Source: Nocardia asteroides
GTDB taxonomy: Bacteria > Actinomycetota > Actinomycetes > Mycobacteriales > Mycobacteriaceae
Assembly: GCF_021183625.1 (NCBI RefSeq)
Contig: NZ_CP089214.1
Coordinates: forward strand, 124,001 to 188,000
Direction: 5' to 3'
DNA length: 64,000 nucleotides
Every line of letters begins with the position of its first letter. The first letter of the stretch is position 1. Shown piece by piece: positions 8,173-17,646 of the stretch. The notes under the pieces are model-generated. The model ran no database searches. It worked only from the letters and a program-made list of their open reading frames with translations, and was not told where the DNA came from. Made by a program: the position numbers and the translations under genes.

Positions 8173-9850
8173 TGGCCCCGGTCTCGGCGCCCTGCACCAG
8201 CCGCGCGTACTTGCCGAGCACGCCGCGGGTGTAGCGCGGCTCGTTCGGCACCCAGCCCTCCCGGCGCGCGGCCAGCTCGGCCTCGTCGACCAGCAGGTCC
8301 AGTGCCTTGCCGTGCACGTCGACCCGGATCCGGTCGCCGTCGCGGACGAACGCGATCGGCCCGCCGTCGCGCGCCTCCGGCGCCACGTGGCCGATGCAGA
8401 AGCCCCAGGTGCCGCCGCTGAACCGGCCGTCGGTCACCAGCGCGCAGTCCGCGCCGCGCCCGGCGCCCTTCAGAGCGCCGGTGATGGCGAGCATCTCGCG
8501 CATGCCCGGCCCGCCCTTGGGGCCCTCGTAGCGGATCACCAGCACCGTGCCCGGCTCGATCTCGCCGGCCAGGATGGCGGCCATGGCGCCGTCCTCGCCG
8601 TCGAAGACCCGCGCCGGCCCCTCGAACTGCATCTGGTCGGCGGTGAGCCCGGCGACCTTGACGACGCTGCCCTTCGGGGCGAGCGAGCCGCTGAGCACGT
8701 TGATGCCGCCGTCGCGGTGGATCGGGCGGTCGATCGGGTAGACCACGACACCGTCCGGGGCGGGCGGGTCGATCTCGGCCAGGTTCTCCGCCATGGTCTT
8801 GCCGGTGACGGTCAGGCAGTCGCCGTGCAGCAGCCCGGCGTCGAGCAGCTGCTTGAGCACCACCGGGACGCCACCGACCCGGTCCAGCTCCAGCATGTGG
8901 AAGCGCCCGCCGGGCTTCATGTCCGCGACGTGCGGCACCCGGGCCGCGATCCGGTTGAAGTCCTCTAGATGCAGCTCGACCCCGGCCTCGTTGGCGATGG
9001 CGAGCAGGTGCAGCACCGCGTTGGTGCTGCCACCGAGCGCGGAGGTGACCGCGATGGCGTTCTCGAAAGCCTGCTTGGTCAGGATCTGGCTCGGCCGGAT
9101 GCCGAGCCGCAGCATGCCGACGATGGCCTCGCCGGAGCTGCGGGCATCGTCCTCGCGGCGCCGGTCCACCGCGGGCGGGGAGGCCGAGCCGGGCAGGCTG
9201 AGCCCGAGCGCCTCGGCGATCGAGGACATGGTGTTGGCGGTGAACATGCCGCCGCAGGCGCCCTCGCCGGGGCAGGCCTTGCGCTCGATCTGGCCCAGCT
9301 CGTGCTCGTCGATCTTGCCCGCGGCGCAGGCGCCGACGGCCTCGAAGACGCTGGTGATGTCGAGCGAGACGCCGTTGTGGTTGCCGGGCAGGATCGAGCC
9401 GTTGTAGACGAAGACGCTGGGCAGGTCCAGCCGGGCCGCGGCCATGAGCATGCCCGGGATGCTCTTGTCGCAGCCGGCCAGCCCGATGAAGCCGTCCAGG
9501 CGCTCGGCGTGCACCACCGTCTCCACGCTGTCGGTGATCACCTCGCGGCTCACCAGCGAGGCGCGCATCCCCTCGTGCCCCATGGAGATTCCGTCACTGA
9601 CGGTGATGGTGCCGAACTCCAGCGCGACACCGCCCGCCGCGCGCACGCCCTCCTTGGCCCGCTGCGCCAGCGTGCGCAGGGTGAGGTTGCACGGGGTCAC
9701 CTCGTTCCAGGCCGAGGCGATGCCGATCTGCGGTTTGTCCCAGTCGTCGTCGGTCAGCCCGACGGCCCGCAGCATGGCCCGGGATGGGGCCCGCTGCATC
9801 CCGTCGGTGACATCGCGGCTGCGCGGCTTCATATCGACCGGATCTGTCAT
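8156..9850 (-). CDS. ilvD: Dihydroxy-acid dehydratase
   Basis: Converts 2,3-dihydroxy-isovalerate and its homologue to the keto acids in valine, leucine and isoleucine synthesis (EC 4.2.1.9), using a [2Fe-2S] cluster and Mg2+. The 564-residue length is normal. Cluster ligands are visible as Cys54 (TPCN), Cys127 (AGCDKSIPG) and Cys199 ([14 protein letters not shown]), and the C-terminal GRFSGGT is present. It stands alone, away from other ilv genes, as in many actinobacteria. A weak hairpin, GTTGCC-N6-GGCAAC at 9928-9945, lies upstream. No leader peptide was seen. Confidence 0.97.
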   Translation of the reverse strand: MTDPVDMKPRSRDVTDGMQRAPSRAMLRAVGLTDDDWDKPQIGIASAWNEVTPCNLTLRTLAQRAKEGVRAAGGVALEFGTITVSDGISMGHEGMRASLVSREVITDSVETVVHAERLDGFIGLAGCDKSIPGMLMAAARLDLPSVFVYNGSILPGNHNGVSLDITSVFEAVGACAAGKIDEHELGQIERKACPGEGACGGMFTANTMSSIAEALGLSLPGSASPPAVDRRREDDARSSGEAIVGMLRLGIRPSQILTKQAFENAIAVTSALGGSTNAVLHLLAIANEAGVELHLEDFNRIAARVPHVADMKPGGRFHMLELDRVGGVPVVLKQLLDAGLLHGDCLTVTGKTMAENLAEIDPPAPDGVVVYPIDRPIHRDGGINVLSGSLAPKGSVVKVAGLTADQMQFEGPARVFDGEDGAMAAILAGEIEPGTVLVIRYEGPKGGPGMREMLAITGALKGAGRGADCALVTDGRFSGGTWGFCIGHVAPEARDGGPIAFVRDGDRIRVDVHGKALDLLVDEAELAARREGWVPNEPRYTRGVLGKYARLVQGAETGAITNPR

Positions 9851-9961
9851 TTCCGGGAGGCTACCCCATCGGTTTTCGGCAGCCGTGACCAGCGTAGTTA
9901 CCGCTCGCGCAACTATCAGGTGCGGTCGTTGCCGCGGAAGGCAACATTGCCCCGGCTCGGC

Positions 9962-10711
9962 TCAACGCAGGACGGTGCCGCCGTCGATGTTCAGCACCTG
10001 GCCGTTGATCCAGGCGCCGTCGTCGGAGAGCAGGAAGGTGACCAGCCCGGCCACGTCGGCGCTCTCGCCGACCCGGGGGCTGTGCATGCGGCGCAGCGCA
10101 CCCGCCTCCAGCTCCGGCCAGCGCTCGGCCGCGCGGATCGCCTCGGTGGCGGTGAAGCCCGGCGCCACCGCATTGCAGCGGATGCCGTCACGGCCCCAGC
10201 GGGTGGCGACGTGCCTGGTGAGCGCGCCGATCCCGGCCTTGGCGGCGGCGTAGGCGGGGCGGGCCGGTTCGCCCTGGAAGGCGGCGGCCGACGAGGTGTT
10301 CACGATGGCGCCGCCGCCGCGCTCGAGCAGGTGCGGGATGGCGTGGCGCATGGTGAGCAGGTAGCCGCGCAGGTTCACGGTGAGCAGGCGGTCCCAGACG
10401 GCGAGGTCGATGTCGACCACGTCGGTGTCGCCGCGCAGCGCGCGCATGTCGGCGCCGACGTTGAAGAGCCCGTCCAGCCCGCCGAACTCGCCGACCGCGG
10501 CGGCGATCAGCTCCCGCACCGAGTCCTCCTCGGCCAGGTCGAAGGCGTGCGGTATCGCGGTCCCCCCGGCCCCGGTCACCTCCGCCGCGGTGCGCCGCGC
10601 GCCCTCGGCGTCGAAATCGCCGACCAGCACCCGGTGTCCGGCCGCGCCGAGCCGCCGCGCGGTGGCCGCGCCGATCCCGCTGGCCCCGCCCGCGACCACG
10701 ACGGCCTTCAC
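9962..10711 (-). CDS. SDR family NAD(P)-dependent oxidoreductase
   Basis: A 249-residue classical short-chain dehydrogenase. Cofactor motif AGGASGIGAAT is at the N-terminus, a Ser in NTSSAAAF is followed by the catalytic YAAAK, and the end NIDGGTVLR is typical. The GTG at 10711 opens directly on the Rossmann strand; upstream in-frame starts would add a tail reaching into the divergent promoter. It is divergent from another SDR at 10863 that heads an acyl-CoA dehydrogenase operon, so the pair probably works in one lipid or alicyclic catabolic route. The substrate is unknown. Confidence 0.87.
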   Translation of the reverse strand: MKAVVVAGGASGIGAATARRLGAAGHRVLVGDFDAEGARRTAAEVTGAGGTAIPHAFDLAEEDSVRELIAAAVGEFGGLDGLFNVGADMRALRGDTDVVDIDLAVWDRLLTVNLRGYLLTMRHAIPHLLERGGGAIVNTSSAAAFQGEPARPAYAAAKAGIGALTRHVATRWGRDGIRCNAVAPGFTATEAIRAAERWPELEAGALRRMHSPRVGESADVAGLVTFLLSDDGAWINGQVLNIDGGTVLR

Positions 10712-10810
10712 AGCGACCGCACCGGTTCGGCGCGTTCCGTGTGTCCGATCTGCCGGATCGGCCTTGGCATCGGCATGACGGCCTCCTTGTGCGCTCGTGT
10801 CGAATATGTC

Positions 10811-10855
10811 ACTCTCGGAATCAAGAATAGCATTCTGAGAACTGAGAGCGAGAGT
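10811..10855. promoter_or_regulatory. Nested inverted repeats in the divergent SDR promoter
   Basis: Two inverted repeats lie here: an inner AGAAT-AGC-ATTCT (10824-10836) and an outer pair, ACTCTCG (10811-10817) and CGAGAGT (10849-10855). They are nearly co-centred, 7 bp and more from the start at 10863. The arrangement suggests one or two regulator dimers shutting off the SDR-acyl-CoA dehydrogenase operon. No regulator gene adjoins, so the binding protein is unknown. Confidence 0.5.
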
Positions 10856-10862
10856 CTGGAGC

Positions 10863-11624
10863 ATGGGCTACGCCGACGAATTGTTCGACCTGACCGGCCG
10901 CGTCGTGCTGGTGACCGGGGGCAGCCGCGGGCTCGGCCGGGAGATGGCGTTCGCCGCCGCGCGCTGCGGGGCGGACCTGGTGATCGCCAGCCGCGACCAC
11001 GAGAGCTGCGCGGCCACCTGCGCGGAGATCGAGCGCGAGACCGGCCGCGCCGCACTGCCGCACGCCGTGCACGTGGGCCGCTGGGACCAGCTGGACGGCC
11101 TGGTCGAGGCCGCCTACGCCCGCTTCGGCCGGGTCGACGTGCTGATCAACAACGCGGGGATGCAGCCCGTCTACGACACCCTCGGCTCGGTGAGCGAGAA
11201 GCTCTTCGACGCGGTGCTGAACCTGAATCTCAAGGGCCCGTTCCGGCTCTCGGTGCTGATCGGCGAGCGCATGGTGGCGGCCGGGCGCGGCTCGATCATC
11301 AATGTCAGCTCGTCCGGCTCGATCCGGCCGCGCCCGTCGATCGTGCCCTACGCCGCCGCCAAGGCCGGGCTCAATGCCATGACCGAGGGGCTCGCGCTCG
11401 CCTTCGGCCCGGCCGTCCGGGTCAACACGCTGATGGCGGGCCCGCACCTGACCGGAGCCACCGCGGGCTGGGACATCGACGCCGTGCCCAACCCGTTCGG
11501 CGCACACGCCATGCAGCGCGCGGGCCGCCCGCCCGAGATCGTCGGTGCCGCCCTCTTCCTCGCCTCCGACGCCTCCAGCTTCACCACCGGAGCCACCCTG
11601 CGCTCCGACGGCGGCATGCCCTGA
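10863..11624 (+). CDS. SDR family oxidoreductase
   Basis: A 253-residue classical SDR with TGGSRGLG near residue 18, NNAG near 97, the Ser of NVSSSGS and the catalytic YAAAK, ending RSDGGMP. The ATG at 10863 follows GGAG. It is the first gene of a plus-strand run: SDR, acyl-CoA dehydrogenase (39 bp later) and phosphotransferase (overlapping). Such groupings oxidise hydroxyacyl-CoA or related intermediates in lipid breakdown, but the substrate cannot be stated. Confidence 0.9.
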   Translation: MGYADELFDLTGRVVLVTGGSRGLGREMAFAAARCGADLVIASRDHESCAATCAEIERETGRAALPHAVHVGRWDQLDGLVEAAYARFGRVDVLINNAGMQPVYDTLGSVSEKLFDAVLNLNLKGPFRLSVLIGERMVAAGRGSIINVSSSGSIRPRPSIVPYAAAKAGLNAMTEGLALAFGPAVRVNTLMAGPHLTGATAGWDIDAVPNPFGAHAMQRAGRPPEIVGAALFLASDASSFTTGATLRSDGGMP

Positions 11625-11663
11625 CCTTCCCGACCCCGACCGACCGACCGAGGAGACAACGAC

Positions 11664-12956
11664 ATGGCGTGGGATTTCGAGACCGATCCCGACTATCAGG
11701 CCAAGCTGGACTGGGCGGACGAGTTCGTCCGCACCGAGGTGGAGCCGCTGGACCTGGTCTGGCCGCACGAGCAGTTCGTGCCGCTCACCGGCAAGCGCCG
11801 CGATGCCATCGCCCCGCTCAAGCAGCGGGTGCGCGAGCAGGGGCTGTGGGCCACCCACCTCGGCCCCGACCTGGGCGGCCAGGGCCACGGCCAGGTGAAG
11901 CTCGCGCTGCTCAACGAGATCCTGGGCCGCTGCTCGTGGGCCCCGATCGTCTTCGGCTGCCAGGCTCCCGACACCGGCAATGCCGAGATCCTCGCGCACT
12001 ACGGCACGCCCGAGCAGAAGGAGCGGTACCTGCGCCCGCTGCTCGACGGCGAGCTCTTCTCCTGCTACTCCATGACCGAGCCGCAGGCCGGCGCCGACCC
12101 GCGCCAGTTCACCACCACCGCGGTCCGCGACGGCGACGACTGGGTGATCGAGGGCCGCAAGTACTTCTCCTCCAACGCCAGGACCGCCGCCTTCTATATC
12201 GTCATGGCGATCACCGACCCCGCCGCGGGCGCGTACAAGGGCATGTCGATGTTCCTGGTACCCACCGACACCCCCGGCATCGTGATCGAGCGCGACGTCC
12301 GGCTCTACGGCGAGCCGGAGGCCGCAGGGCAGCACGCGCTCGTCCACTACAACGGGGTGCGGGTCCCGAATTCCGCCCTGCTCGGCGGCGCGGGCCAGGC
12401 CTTCGTGATCGCGCAGACCCGGCTCGGCGGCGGCCGCATCCACCACGCCATGCGCACCATCGGGCTGGCGCAGAAGGCGCTCGACATGCTCTGCGAGCGG
12501 GCGCTGAGCCGGGAGACCGCGGGCAGCTCGCTCGCCGACAAGCAGTTCGTGCAGGGCTACATCGCCGACTCCTGGGCCCAGCTCGCGCAGTTCCGGCTGC
12601 TCGTACTGCACACCGCGTGGAAGATCGACAAGCACAACGACTACCGGAAGGTCCGCAAGGACATCGCCGCGGTCAAGACCGTCATGCCGACCGTGCTGCA
12701 CGACATCGCCTGGCGCTCCATGCAGGTGCACGGCGCGCTCGGCGTCACCGACGAGGTCCCGCTCATGAAGATGATCACCGGCGCCGCCGTCATGGGGCTC
12801 GCCGACGGCCCCACCGAGGTGCACAAGACCACCGTCGCCCGCCAGGTGCTGCGCGACCACTCCGCCACCGAGGAGCTGTGGCCCACCGAGTGGCTGCCCC
12901 GCAAACGCGAGGCCGCGCTCGCGCAGTACGCCGACTTCCTCGGCGACGAGCGATGA
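11664..12956 (+). CDS. Acyl-CoA dehydrogenase family protein (ACAD10/11-like)
   Basis: An FAD enzyme that desaturates acyl-CoA at the alpha-beta bond, 430 residues. The FAD/substrate segment CYSMTEPQAGADP is near residue 137, followed by WVIEGRKYFSSNA, and the C-terminal LADGPTEVHKTTVARQVLR matches the ACAD10/11 subgroup. Members of that subgroup act on 4-hydroxyacyl-CoA or branched acyl-CoA and are paired with a phosphotransferase domain. Here that domain is the next gene, which starts inside the last codon (ATGA). Confidence 0.92.
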   Translation: MAWDFETDPDYQAKLDWADEFVRTEVEPLDLVWPHEQFVPLTGKRRDAIAPLKQRVREQGLWATHLGPDLGGQGHGQVKLALLNEILGRCSWAPIVFGCQAPDTGNAEILAHYGTPEQKERYLRPLLDGELFSCYSMTEPQAGADPRQFTTTAVRDGDDWVIEGRKYFSSNARTAAFYIVMAITDPAAGAYKGMSMFLVPTDTPGIVIERDVRLYGEPEAAGQHALVHYNGVRVPNSALLGGAGQAFVIAQTRLGGGRIHHAMRTIGLAQKALDMLCERALSRETAGSSLADKQFVQGYIADSWAQLAQFRLLVLHTAWKIDKHNDYRKVRKDIAAVKTVMPTVLHDIAWRSMQVHGALGVTDEVPLMKMITGAAVMGLADGPTEVHKTTVARQVLRDHSATEELWPTEWLPRKREAALAQYADFLGDER

Positions 12957-13966
12957 GCGGCATCGACACGGCGCGGCTCGCCACCTGGCTGGACGAGGCC
13001 GGGATCGGCACCGGCGCCCCGCTCGAGGTCGCCGAGCTCTCCGGCGGCGCGCAGAACGAGATCTACGAACTCCGCCGCGGCGAGCACCACAGCGTGCTGC
13101 GCATCCCGCCCGCCACCGCCCCGCCCGAGCGGGACAAGGGCATCCTGCGCGAATGGCGGATCACCGCCGCGCTGGACGGCACCGACGTCCCGCACGCCGC
13201 CGGCGTCGCGGTCTGCGCCGACCCGGCCGTGCTCGGCCGCGCCTTCTACCTCATGGGCCACATCGACGGCTGGTCACCGATGGACCACCGCGCGGGGCTG
13301 CCCGAGCCCTTCGACCGAGACCCGGCCGACTTGGCCTACCGCCTGGTCGAAGGCGTCGCGCTGCTCTCCACCGTGGACTGGCGGGCCCGCGGCCTCGGCG
13401 ACCTCGGCAGACCCGACGGCTTCCACGACCGCCAGGTGCAGCGCTGGACCGGCATGTTCGAGCGGATCAGGGGCCGCGACCTCGACGGCATGGACACCGC
13501 CACCAGCTGGCTGAACGCGCACCGCCCGCTCGACTTCGTCCCCGGACTCATGCACGGCGACTACCAGTGGGCCAATGTCATGTTCGCGCACGGCGGCCCC
13601 GCCCGGCTCGCGGCGATCGTGGACTGGGAGATGGGCACCATCGGCGACCCCAAGCTCGACCTGGCCTGGGCGCTGAAGGACTGGCCCGAGGACACCAGCG
13701 CGCCGGAGGCAGCCACCGCGGGCTACCTCGACGTGCGCGGCATGCCCTCGCGCGACCAGCTCGTCGCCCGCTTCGCCGAGGTCTCCGGGCGGCAGGTCGA
13801 CGACCTGGACTACTACCTGATCCTGGCCCGCTGGAAACTCGCCATCGTGCTGGAGCAGGGCTATCAGCGCGCGGGTGACAACCCGAAGCTGCTGGCGTTC
13901 GGCGAGATCGTGCCGAAGCTCATGCGGGGCGCGGCCGAGCTGGCGGAGAGCACCGGCTACCGCTGA
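12953..13966 (+). CDS. Phosphotransferase family protein (APH/ACAD10 kinase-like)
   Basis: A 337-residue aminoglycoside-phosphotransferase-fold kinase. The catalytic loop HGDYQWANVM (HxDxxxxN) is near residue 200 and the metal-binding IVDWEMGTIGDPKLDLAW follows. Translation is coupled to the acyl-CoA dehydrogenase through ATGA. In ACAD10/11 the same kinase domain phosphorylates 4-hydroxyacyl-CoA before elimination, so this pair probably performs that two-step conversion. That is inference from the family pairing; an antibiotic kinase role is less likely in this context. Confidence 0.88.
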   Translation: MSGIDTARLATWLDEAGIGTGAPLEVAELSGGAQNEIYELRRGEHHSVLRIPPATAPPERDKGILREWRITAALDGTDVPHAAGVAVCADPAVLGRAFYLMGHIDGWSPMDHRAGLPEPFDRDPADLAYRLVEGVALLSTVDWRARGLGDLGRPDGFHDRQVQRWTGMFERIRGRDLDGMDTATSWLNAHRPLDFVPGLMHGDYQWANVMFAHGGPARLAAIVDWEMGTIGDPKLDLAWALKDWPEDTSAPEAATAGYLDVRGMPSRDQLVARFAEVSGRQVDDLDYYLILARWKLAIVLEQGYQRAGDNPKLLAFGEIVPKLMRGAAELAESTGYR

Positions 13967-14415
13967 TCGATCAGCGCGGTGAGGTGCTCGAAGCGGGCGC
14001 GGGCGGTGATCTCCGGCAGCCGCCGGATCGCGCCGTTCTGCGCCCACTGCCCCTCCGGCACCTCGTGGATCACGCACGAGGTGACCACCAGCCGCCCGTC
14101 GTCGCCGTCGCGGGCCGCCTTCGCCGCGGCCTGGAGTTCGGCGGCGAAGCGCGCCTTGCGGGCGCCGTCCAGCACCCCGGCGCTGACCTGCCAGTCGATG
14201 AAGACCCCCGCCACCGCGGCATCGGCCGGGTGCCCGGCGGAGTAGAAGGAGCCGGGGGCGAGCTCCTCGACCAGCACCAGCGAGCCCATCCGGCTGCCCG
14301 GGTCGTCGGGCAGCGACTCGGCGCGGCACGAGGCATCGGTGAGCGCGGCCGCCAGCCGCGCCTTCTGCGCGTCGTCGAAAGCGCCGGGGGTCAGCGTCAC
14401 TCGCAGCAGGGGCAT
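13957..14415 (-). CDS. Tautomerase-superfamily protein (two-unit form)
   Basis: A 152-residue protein starting MPLLRVTLTPGAF, so Pro2 can become the N-terminal catalytic proline of the 4-oxalocrotonate tautomerase superfamily. Two beta-alpha units are seen, the second starting around FIDWQVSAGVLDGARKARF without its own N-terminal proline, giving the fused-dimer arrangement. GGAAGG sits before the ATG at 14415. The 3' end overlaps the phosphotransferase gene by 10 bp. It is divergent from a GlxA-type regulator. Confidence 0.78.
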   Translation of the reverse strand: MPLLRVTLTPGAFDDAQKARLAAALTDASCRAESLPDDPGSRMGSLVLVEELAPGSFYSAGHPADAAVAGVFIDWQVSAGVLDGARKARFAAELQAAAKAARDGDDGRLVVTSCVIHEVPEGQWAQNGAIRRLPEITARARFEHLTALIDQR

Positions 14416-14516
14416 GTCGGGCCTTCCGTTCGTTCGGATCCTTCGCCTCGACTCTGCCGCCGGCGCGGGCTCCCGGACAGTGGCGAGAATGACAGCTTTC
14501 TTGCACAATTCGCCAC

Positions 14517-15491
14517 ATGATCGGAATCGACCTGCTCGTGCTCGACGGCGCGAGCGCGAGCGCGGTCGGCAGCACCGTCGACGTGGTCTCGGCCGCCAAC
14601 CGCATCCTCGGCGAGCCCACCTTCGACCTGCGCTTCGTCGCACCCGAGCCGGAGGTCAGGGTGCGCGGCGGGCTCACCGCCCTTGCCCGGCCCCTCGCCC
14701 GTGCCCGGCCGCGCGACATCGTCGTCGTCCCCGGCCTCGGCGCCGCCGACGGCGCGGAGATCACCGCCCGCCTCGCCGCCCCCGATATCGCGATCGCGGG
14801 GCAGTGGCTCACCCGGGCGCACGCGCGCGGCGCGGAGATCGCCGCCTCCTGCACGGCGGTCTTCGTCCTCGGCGCGGCCGGGTTGCTCGCCGGCCGCCGC
14901 TGCGTCACCACCTGGTGGCTCGGCGCCGAGCTCGCCCGGCTCGCGCCCGGCGCCGAGGTCGTGCTCGACGACATGGTGCTGGTCGACGGCCCGATCCGCA
15001 CCGCGGGCGCCGCCTTCGCCCACATCGACCTGATGCTGGCGATCATGCGGGCGCACGGCGGCGCCGCGCTCACCGACGAACTCGCCGCCCGGCTGGTGGT
15101 CGACCAGCGCGCCTCGCAGGCGAGCTTCCTCATCCCCTCGCACCTCGCGGCCCGCGACGACGCCGTCGCCGCGCTGGAATCCTTCGTCCGCGCGCACCCC
15201 GAGCACCCGCACACCCTGGAATCGCTGGCCGGGCACTGCAACCTGAGCCCGCGCACCCTCGCGCGCCGCACCGGCTCCGCCGCCGGGCTGAGCCCGATGC
15301 AGCTGGTCGCGCGGGTCCGGCTGCGGCACGCGCTGCATCTGCTGCGCACCACCGACCGCCCGCTCGCCGAGGTCGCGGCCGCCGTCGGCCTCGCCGACCC
15401 GGCCACGCTGCACCGGCTGGTGAAGCGCCATACCGGCCGAGCGCCGGGCGCCTTGCGGCCGGCGGCGAAACACGGGGTCGCGGCGGGGTAG
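14517..15491 (+). CDS. GlxA family transcriptional regulator (DJ-1/PfpI plus AraC)
   Basis: A 324-residue regulator with an N-terminal DJ-1/PfpI-like domain (residues 1-170; AASCTAVFVLGAAGLL carries the Cys at the nucleophile-elbow position) and a C-terminal AraC-type double helix-turn-helix (CNLSPRTLARRTGSAAGLSPMQ and PLAEVAAAVGLADPATLHRLVKRH). This family usually activates catabolic genes in response to a small metabolite. The tautomerase gene starting 102 bp away on the other strand is the obvious candidate target. Confidence 0.9.
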   Translation: MIGIDLLVLDGASASAVGSTVDVVSAANRILGEPTFDLRFVAPEPEVRVRGGLTALARPLARARPRDIVVVPGLGAADGAEITARLAAPDIAIAGQWLTRAHARGAEIAASCTAVFVLGAAGLLAGRRCVTTWWLGAELARLAPGAEVVLDDMVLVDGPIRTAGAAFAHIDLMLAIMRAHGGAALTDELAARLVVDQRASQASFLIPSHLAARDDAVAALESFVRAHPEHPHTLESLAGHCNLSPRTLARRTGSAAGLSPMQLVARVRLRHALHLLRTTDRPLAEVAAAVGLADPATLHRLVKRHTGRAPGALRPAAKHGVAAG

Positions 15492-15552
15492 CCGCCGGAA
15501 CGCGATTCGCGCGGCTTCGTCGTTCGACCGGGCTCTGCCCGTTCGCGCGGGC

Positions 15553-16233
15553 TCAGGATGTCGCGCGGTCGCGCAGGCGGGCGGCGAGCCCGGCGAGGAC
15601 GACATCCAGGTCGAACTCGAACTGCACACCCCGGTCGCGCACCGCATCGCGCTCGGCGGCGATCCGGCGCAGCGCCGGGAACTGCTCGCCGCCCGCCCCG
15701 GCCAGCGCGTGCACCACATTGTGCGCCTGCGGCTCCGGCGGCCCGCCGGTGTTCTCCAGCGTCTCGTAGGCAGCGGCGCGCGCGATGTCGGCGAGCAGCG
15801 TCAGCGTCCGCCCCGCTTCCCGCGAGGTGAACCCGGCTTCGATCAGCCGGGTGAGGATGCGCTCGACGGTGCCGAGCGCGTCGTTGCCACGCACCGCGCC
15901 GAAGTCGATCGCCGAGATCAACCCACCCACCTGGAGATACGCCGCCCGCATCGCCGCCGCGCAGAGCCGGAGCAGCTCCGGCCACCCGGTCTCGGGCCCG
16001 AACCGCAGCCCGGCGATCTCGGTCTCGAAGGCGTTCAGCGCGAGCAGCTGCAGCAGCCCGGCCCGGTCACTGACGTAGTAGTTCAGCGCCTTGCGGTCGA
16101 CGCCGAGCCGGTCGGCGACCCCCTGCATGGTCAGCGAGTCGAGCGGCAGCTCCGAGGCCGCGGCGACGATCCGCTCCCGGCTCAGCTTGGCCGGTCTCCC
16201 GGGCCGCCGCGGTACCCCCGTCCCCTCGCTCAT
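15553..16233 (-). CDS. TetR family transcriptional regulator
   Basis: A 226-residue TetR-type protein whose DNA-binding region (LTMQGVADRLGVDRKALNYYVSDR, about residues 34-57) is of the TetR_C-containing subgroup, with a longer C-terminal ligand domain. It lies 42 bp downstream of the binding-protein gene on the same strand and may be co-transcribed with it. It converges with the GlxA-type gene. Ligand and target are not evident. Confidence 0.87.
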   Translation of the reverse strand: MSEGTGVPRRPGRPAKLSRERIVAAASELPLDSLTMQGVADRLGVDRKALNYYVSDRAGLLQLLALNAFETEIAGLRFGPETGWPELLRLCAAAMRAAYLQVGGLISAIDFGAVRGNDALGTVERILTRLIEAGFTSREAGRTLTLLADIARAAAYETLENTGGPPEPQAHNVVHALAGAGGEQFPALRRIAAERDAVRDRGVQFEFDLDVVLAGLAARLRDRATS

Positions 16234-16275
16234 ATTCCCACCCTACGGGGGCAGACCGTCCGGTCGCGTATCCGG

Positions 16276-17646
16276 TCACCGCAGGTCGGCCATGGATTTC
16301 CCGACATCGCCGAGCGTCAGGGGCGCGCCGTAGTCGCTGCGGAAGGCGTACGGCCGCACATCGCAGCGGTACGGCCCGGTGTCCGGGCGGAAGTCGGCGG
16401 GCTTCCAGCCGTCCGGGGTCGCCTGCTCGATGTTGAAGCACACCGAGGTGCCGTCGCGGTCGGTGAGATCGATCGGGGCCTGCAAACCGCCTGCGGTCCA
16501 AGCCTTCTCGGCGGTGGCGGCCTCGTACACGCAGCGCGGCGTGAGGTCGTCACCGCAGCTCGCGGCCGAGCGGGCGAAGAGCAGCCAGGCCGAGAGCGAG
16601 CGCAGCTGCGGGAAGCTCGGCTCGGTCTCCGGCGCGTATGCGGCGAACAGCTCGCGCACCTGCGCCATGACCGGAACGGCTGCCCCGTCCTCGATCGGGC
16701 TGACGCCCCCGAGATCGGCGACATTGTTCTGGAACTCCACCGATTTACCCAGCCCTTCCAGGAACCCGGCGCTGTAGTTGTTGTTGGTGGCGTCGATCCA
16801 GTCCGGCCGGTAACCGATCCCGGTGAGCGCCTCCTCCAGCTTCACCAGCTGCCGCGGCTCGCCGTTGAAGACCAGCCCGCGCACGTCTTTGTCCTTGATC
16901 GCCTGGGCGAACGGGGTCCAGTCCGGCACACCGGCGATGGGGTAGCGGTCGTCGTAGACGATCTGCGCACCGAGCGCCTCGAAGCTCTCCTTGCCCTTGT
17001 CGCCGAGGATCTTGGAGACCGGGGAGTCGGCGCTGACGTAGCCGATCTTGTCCTTCGAGCCCGGGTAGGCGTCGAGCAGCCACTGCCGGAAGCCGGTGTA
17101 GATGTCATGCCGGGGCAGCGTGGTGGGGGAGGCGCTCACCTCGAGATCGGCGCCGACACTGCCGGGCTGCGCCACCTGGGCCGGGAAGCTCGGCAGCAGG
17201 CAGGAGAGCCGGTCCTTCACACCGAGCGAGTCCAGCCCGGCGCCACCGCCGACCAGCGCGAAGTCGTCGCGGCAGGACTCCAGCATGCGCTGCTTGACCT
17301 CGGTGAGCCTGGTGTCGCGCACCTTCAGCTCGAGCCGCCGCCCGGCGATGCCGCCGTGATCGTTGCACCAGTCGACGAAGACCTTCGCGGCGTCGTTGAA
17401 CTCCGGATTCTTGGTGAACCCCAGATCGCTGACGACCCCGACGGTGATGCTCTCCGCGGTGACCCCGCGCCCGGTCGCCTTCGTCGGCGATCCCTCGCTA
17501 CAGACCGCGCCGAGATCGCCGAATTCCGCGGCGACCGTCGGAGTTCCGGCCGCTTCGCGCTCCGGCTCACCGGAGCGCCCGCACCCGGTGAGCATCAGCA
17601 GCGCGGCCGCGCCGAGCACGGCGGCCGCGCGCAGCCGGGCGGTCAT
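16276..17646 (-). CDS. Extracellular substrate-binding lipoprotein, branched-chain amino-acid type
   Basis: A 456-residue type 1 periplasmic-binding protein of the LivK/Leu-Ile-Val class. The N-terminus MTARLRAAAVLG... ends in lipobox LMLTGC (Cys near 22), so it should be anchored outside the membrane. The ligand core begins ITVGVVSDLGFTKNPEFNDAAKVF. The ATG at 17646 overlaps the upstream stop (ATGA). No permease or ATPase genes lie nearby, so it is either an orphan receptor or served by a transporter elsewhere. Its pairing with an NAD-binding enzyme suggests uptake of that enzyme's substrate. Confidence 0.87.
   Translation of the reverse strand: MTARLRAAAVLGAAALLMLTGCGRSGEPEREAAGTPTVAAEFGDLGAVCSEGSPTKATGRGVTAESITVGVVSDLGFTKNPEFNDAAKVFVDWCNDHGGIAGRRLELKVRDTRLTEVKQRMLESCRDDFALVGGGAGLDSLGVKDRLSCLLPSFPAQVAQPGSVGADLEVSASPTTLPRHDIYTGFRQWLLDAYPGSKDKIGYVSADSPVSKILGDKGKESFEALGAQIVYDDRYPIAGVPDWTPFAQAIKDKDVRGLVFNGEPRQLVKLEEALTGIGYRPDWIDATNNNYSAGFLEGLGKSVEFQNNVADLGGVSPIEDGAAVPVMAQVRELFAAYAPETEPSFPQLRSLSAWLLFARSAASCGDDLTPRCVYEAATAEKAWTAGGLQAPIDLTDRDGTSVCFNIEQATPDGWKPADFRPDTGPYRCDVRPYAFRSDYGAPLTLGDVGKSMADLR

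Noticed and set aside
8969..13966. Very long open frame (1665 codons) on the plus strand
   Set aside because: Its first part is antisense to ilvD and the minus-strand SDR and has Arg/Gly/Ala-rich low-complexity translation, typical of a high-GC shadow frame; only its last 337 codons are a gene (12953-13966).
13274..15985. 903-codon minus-strand open frame
   Set aside because: It is antisense to the phosphotransferase and GlxA genes; no domain is recognisable, and the tautomerase in a different frame is better supported.
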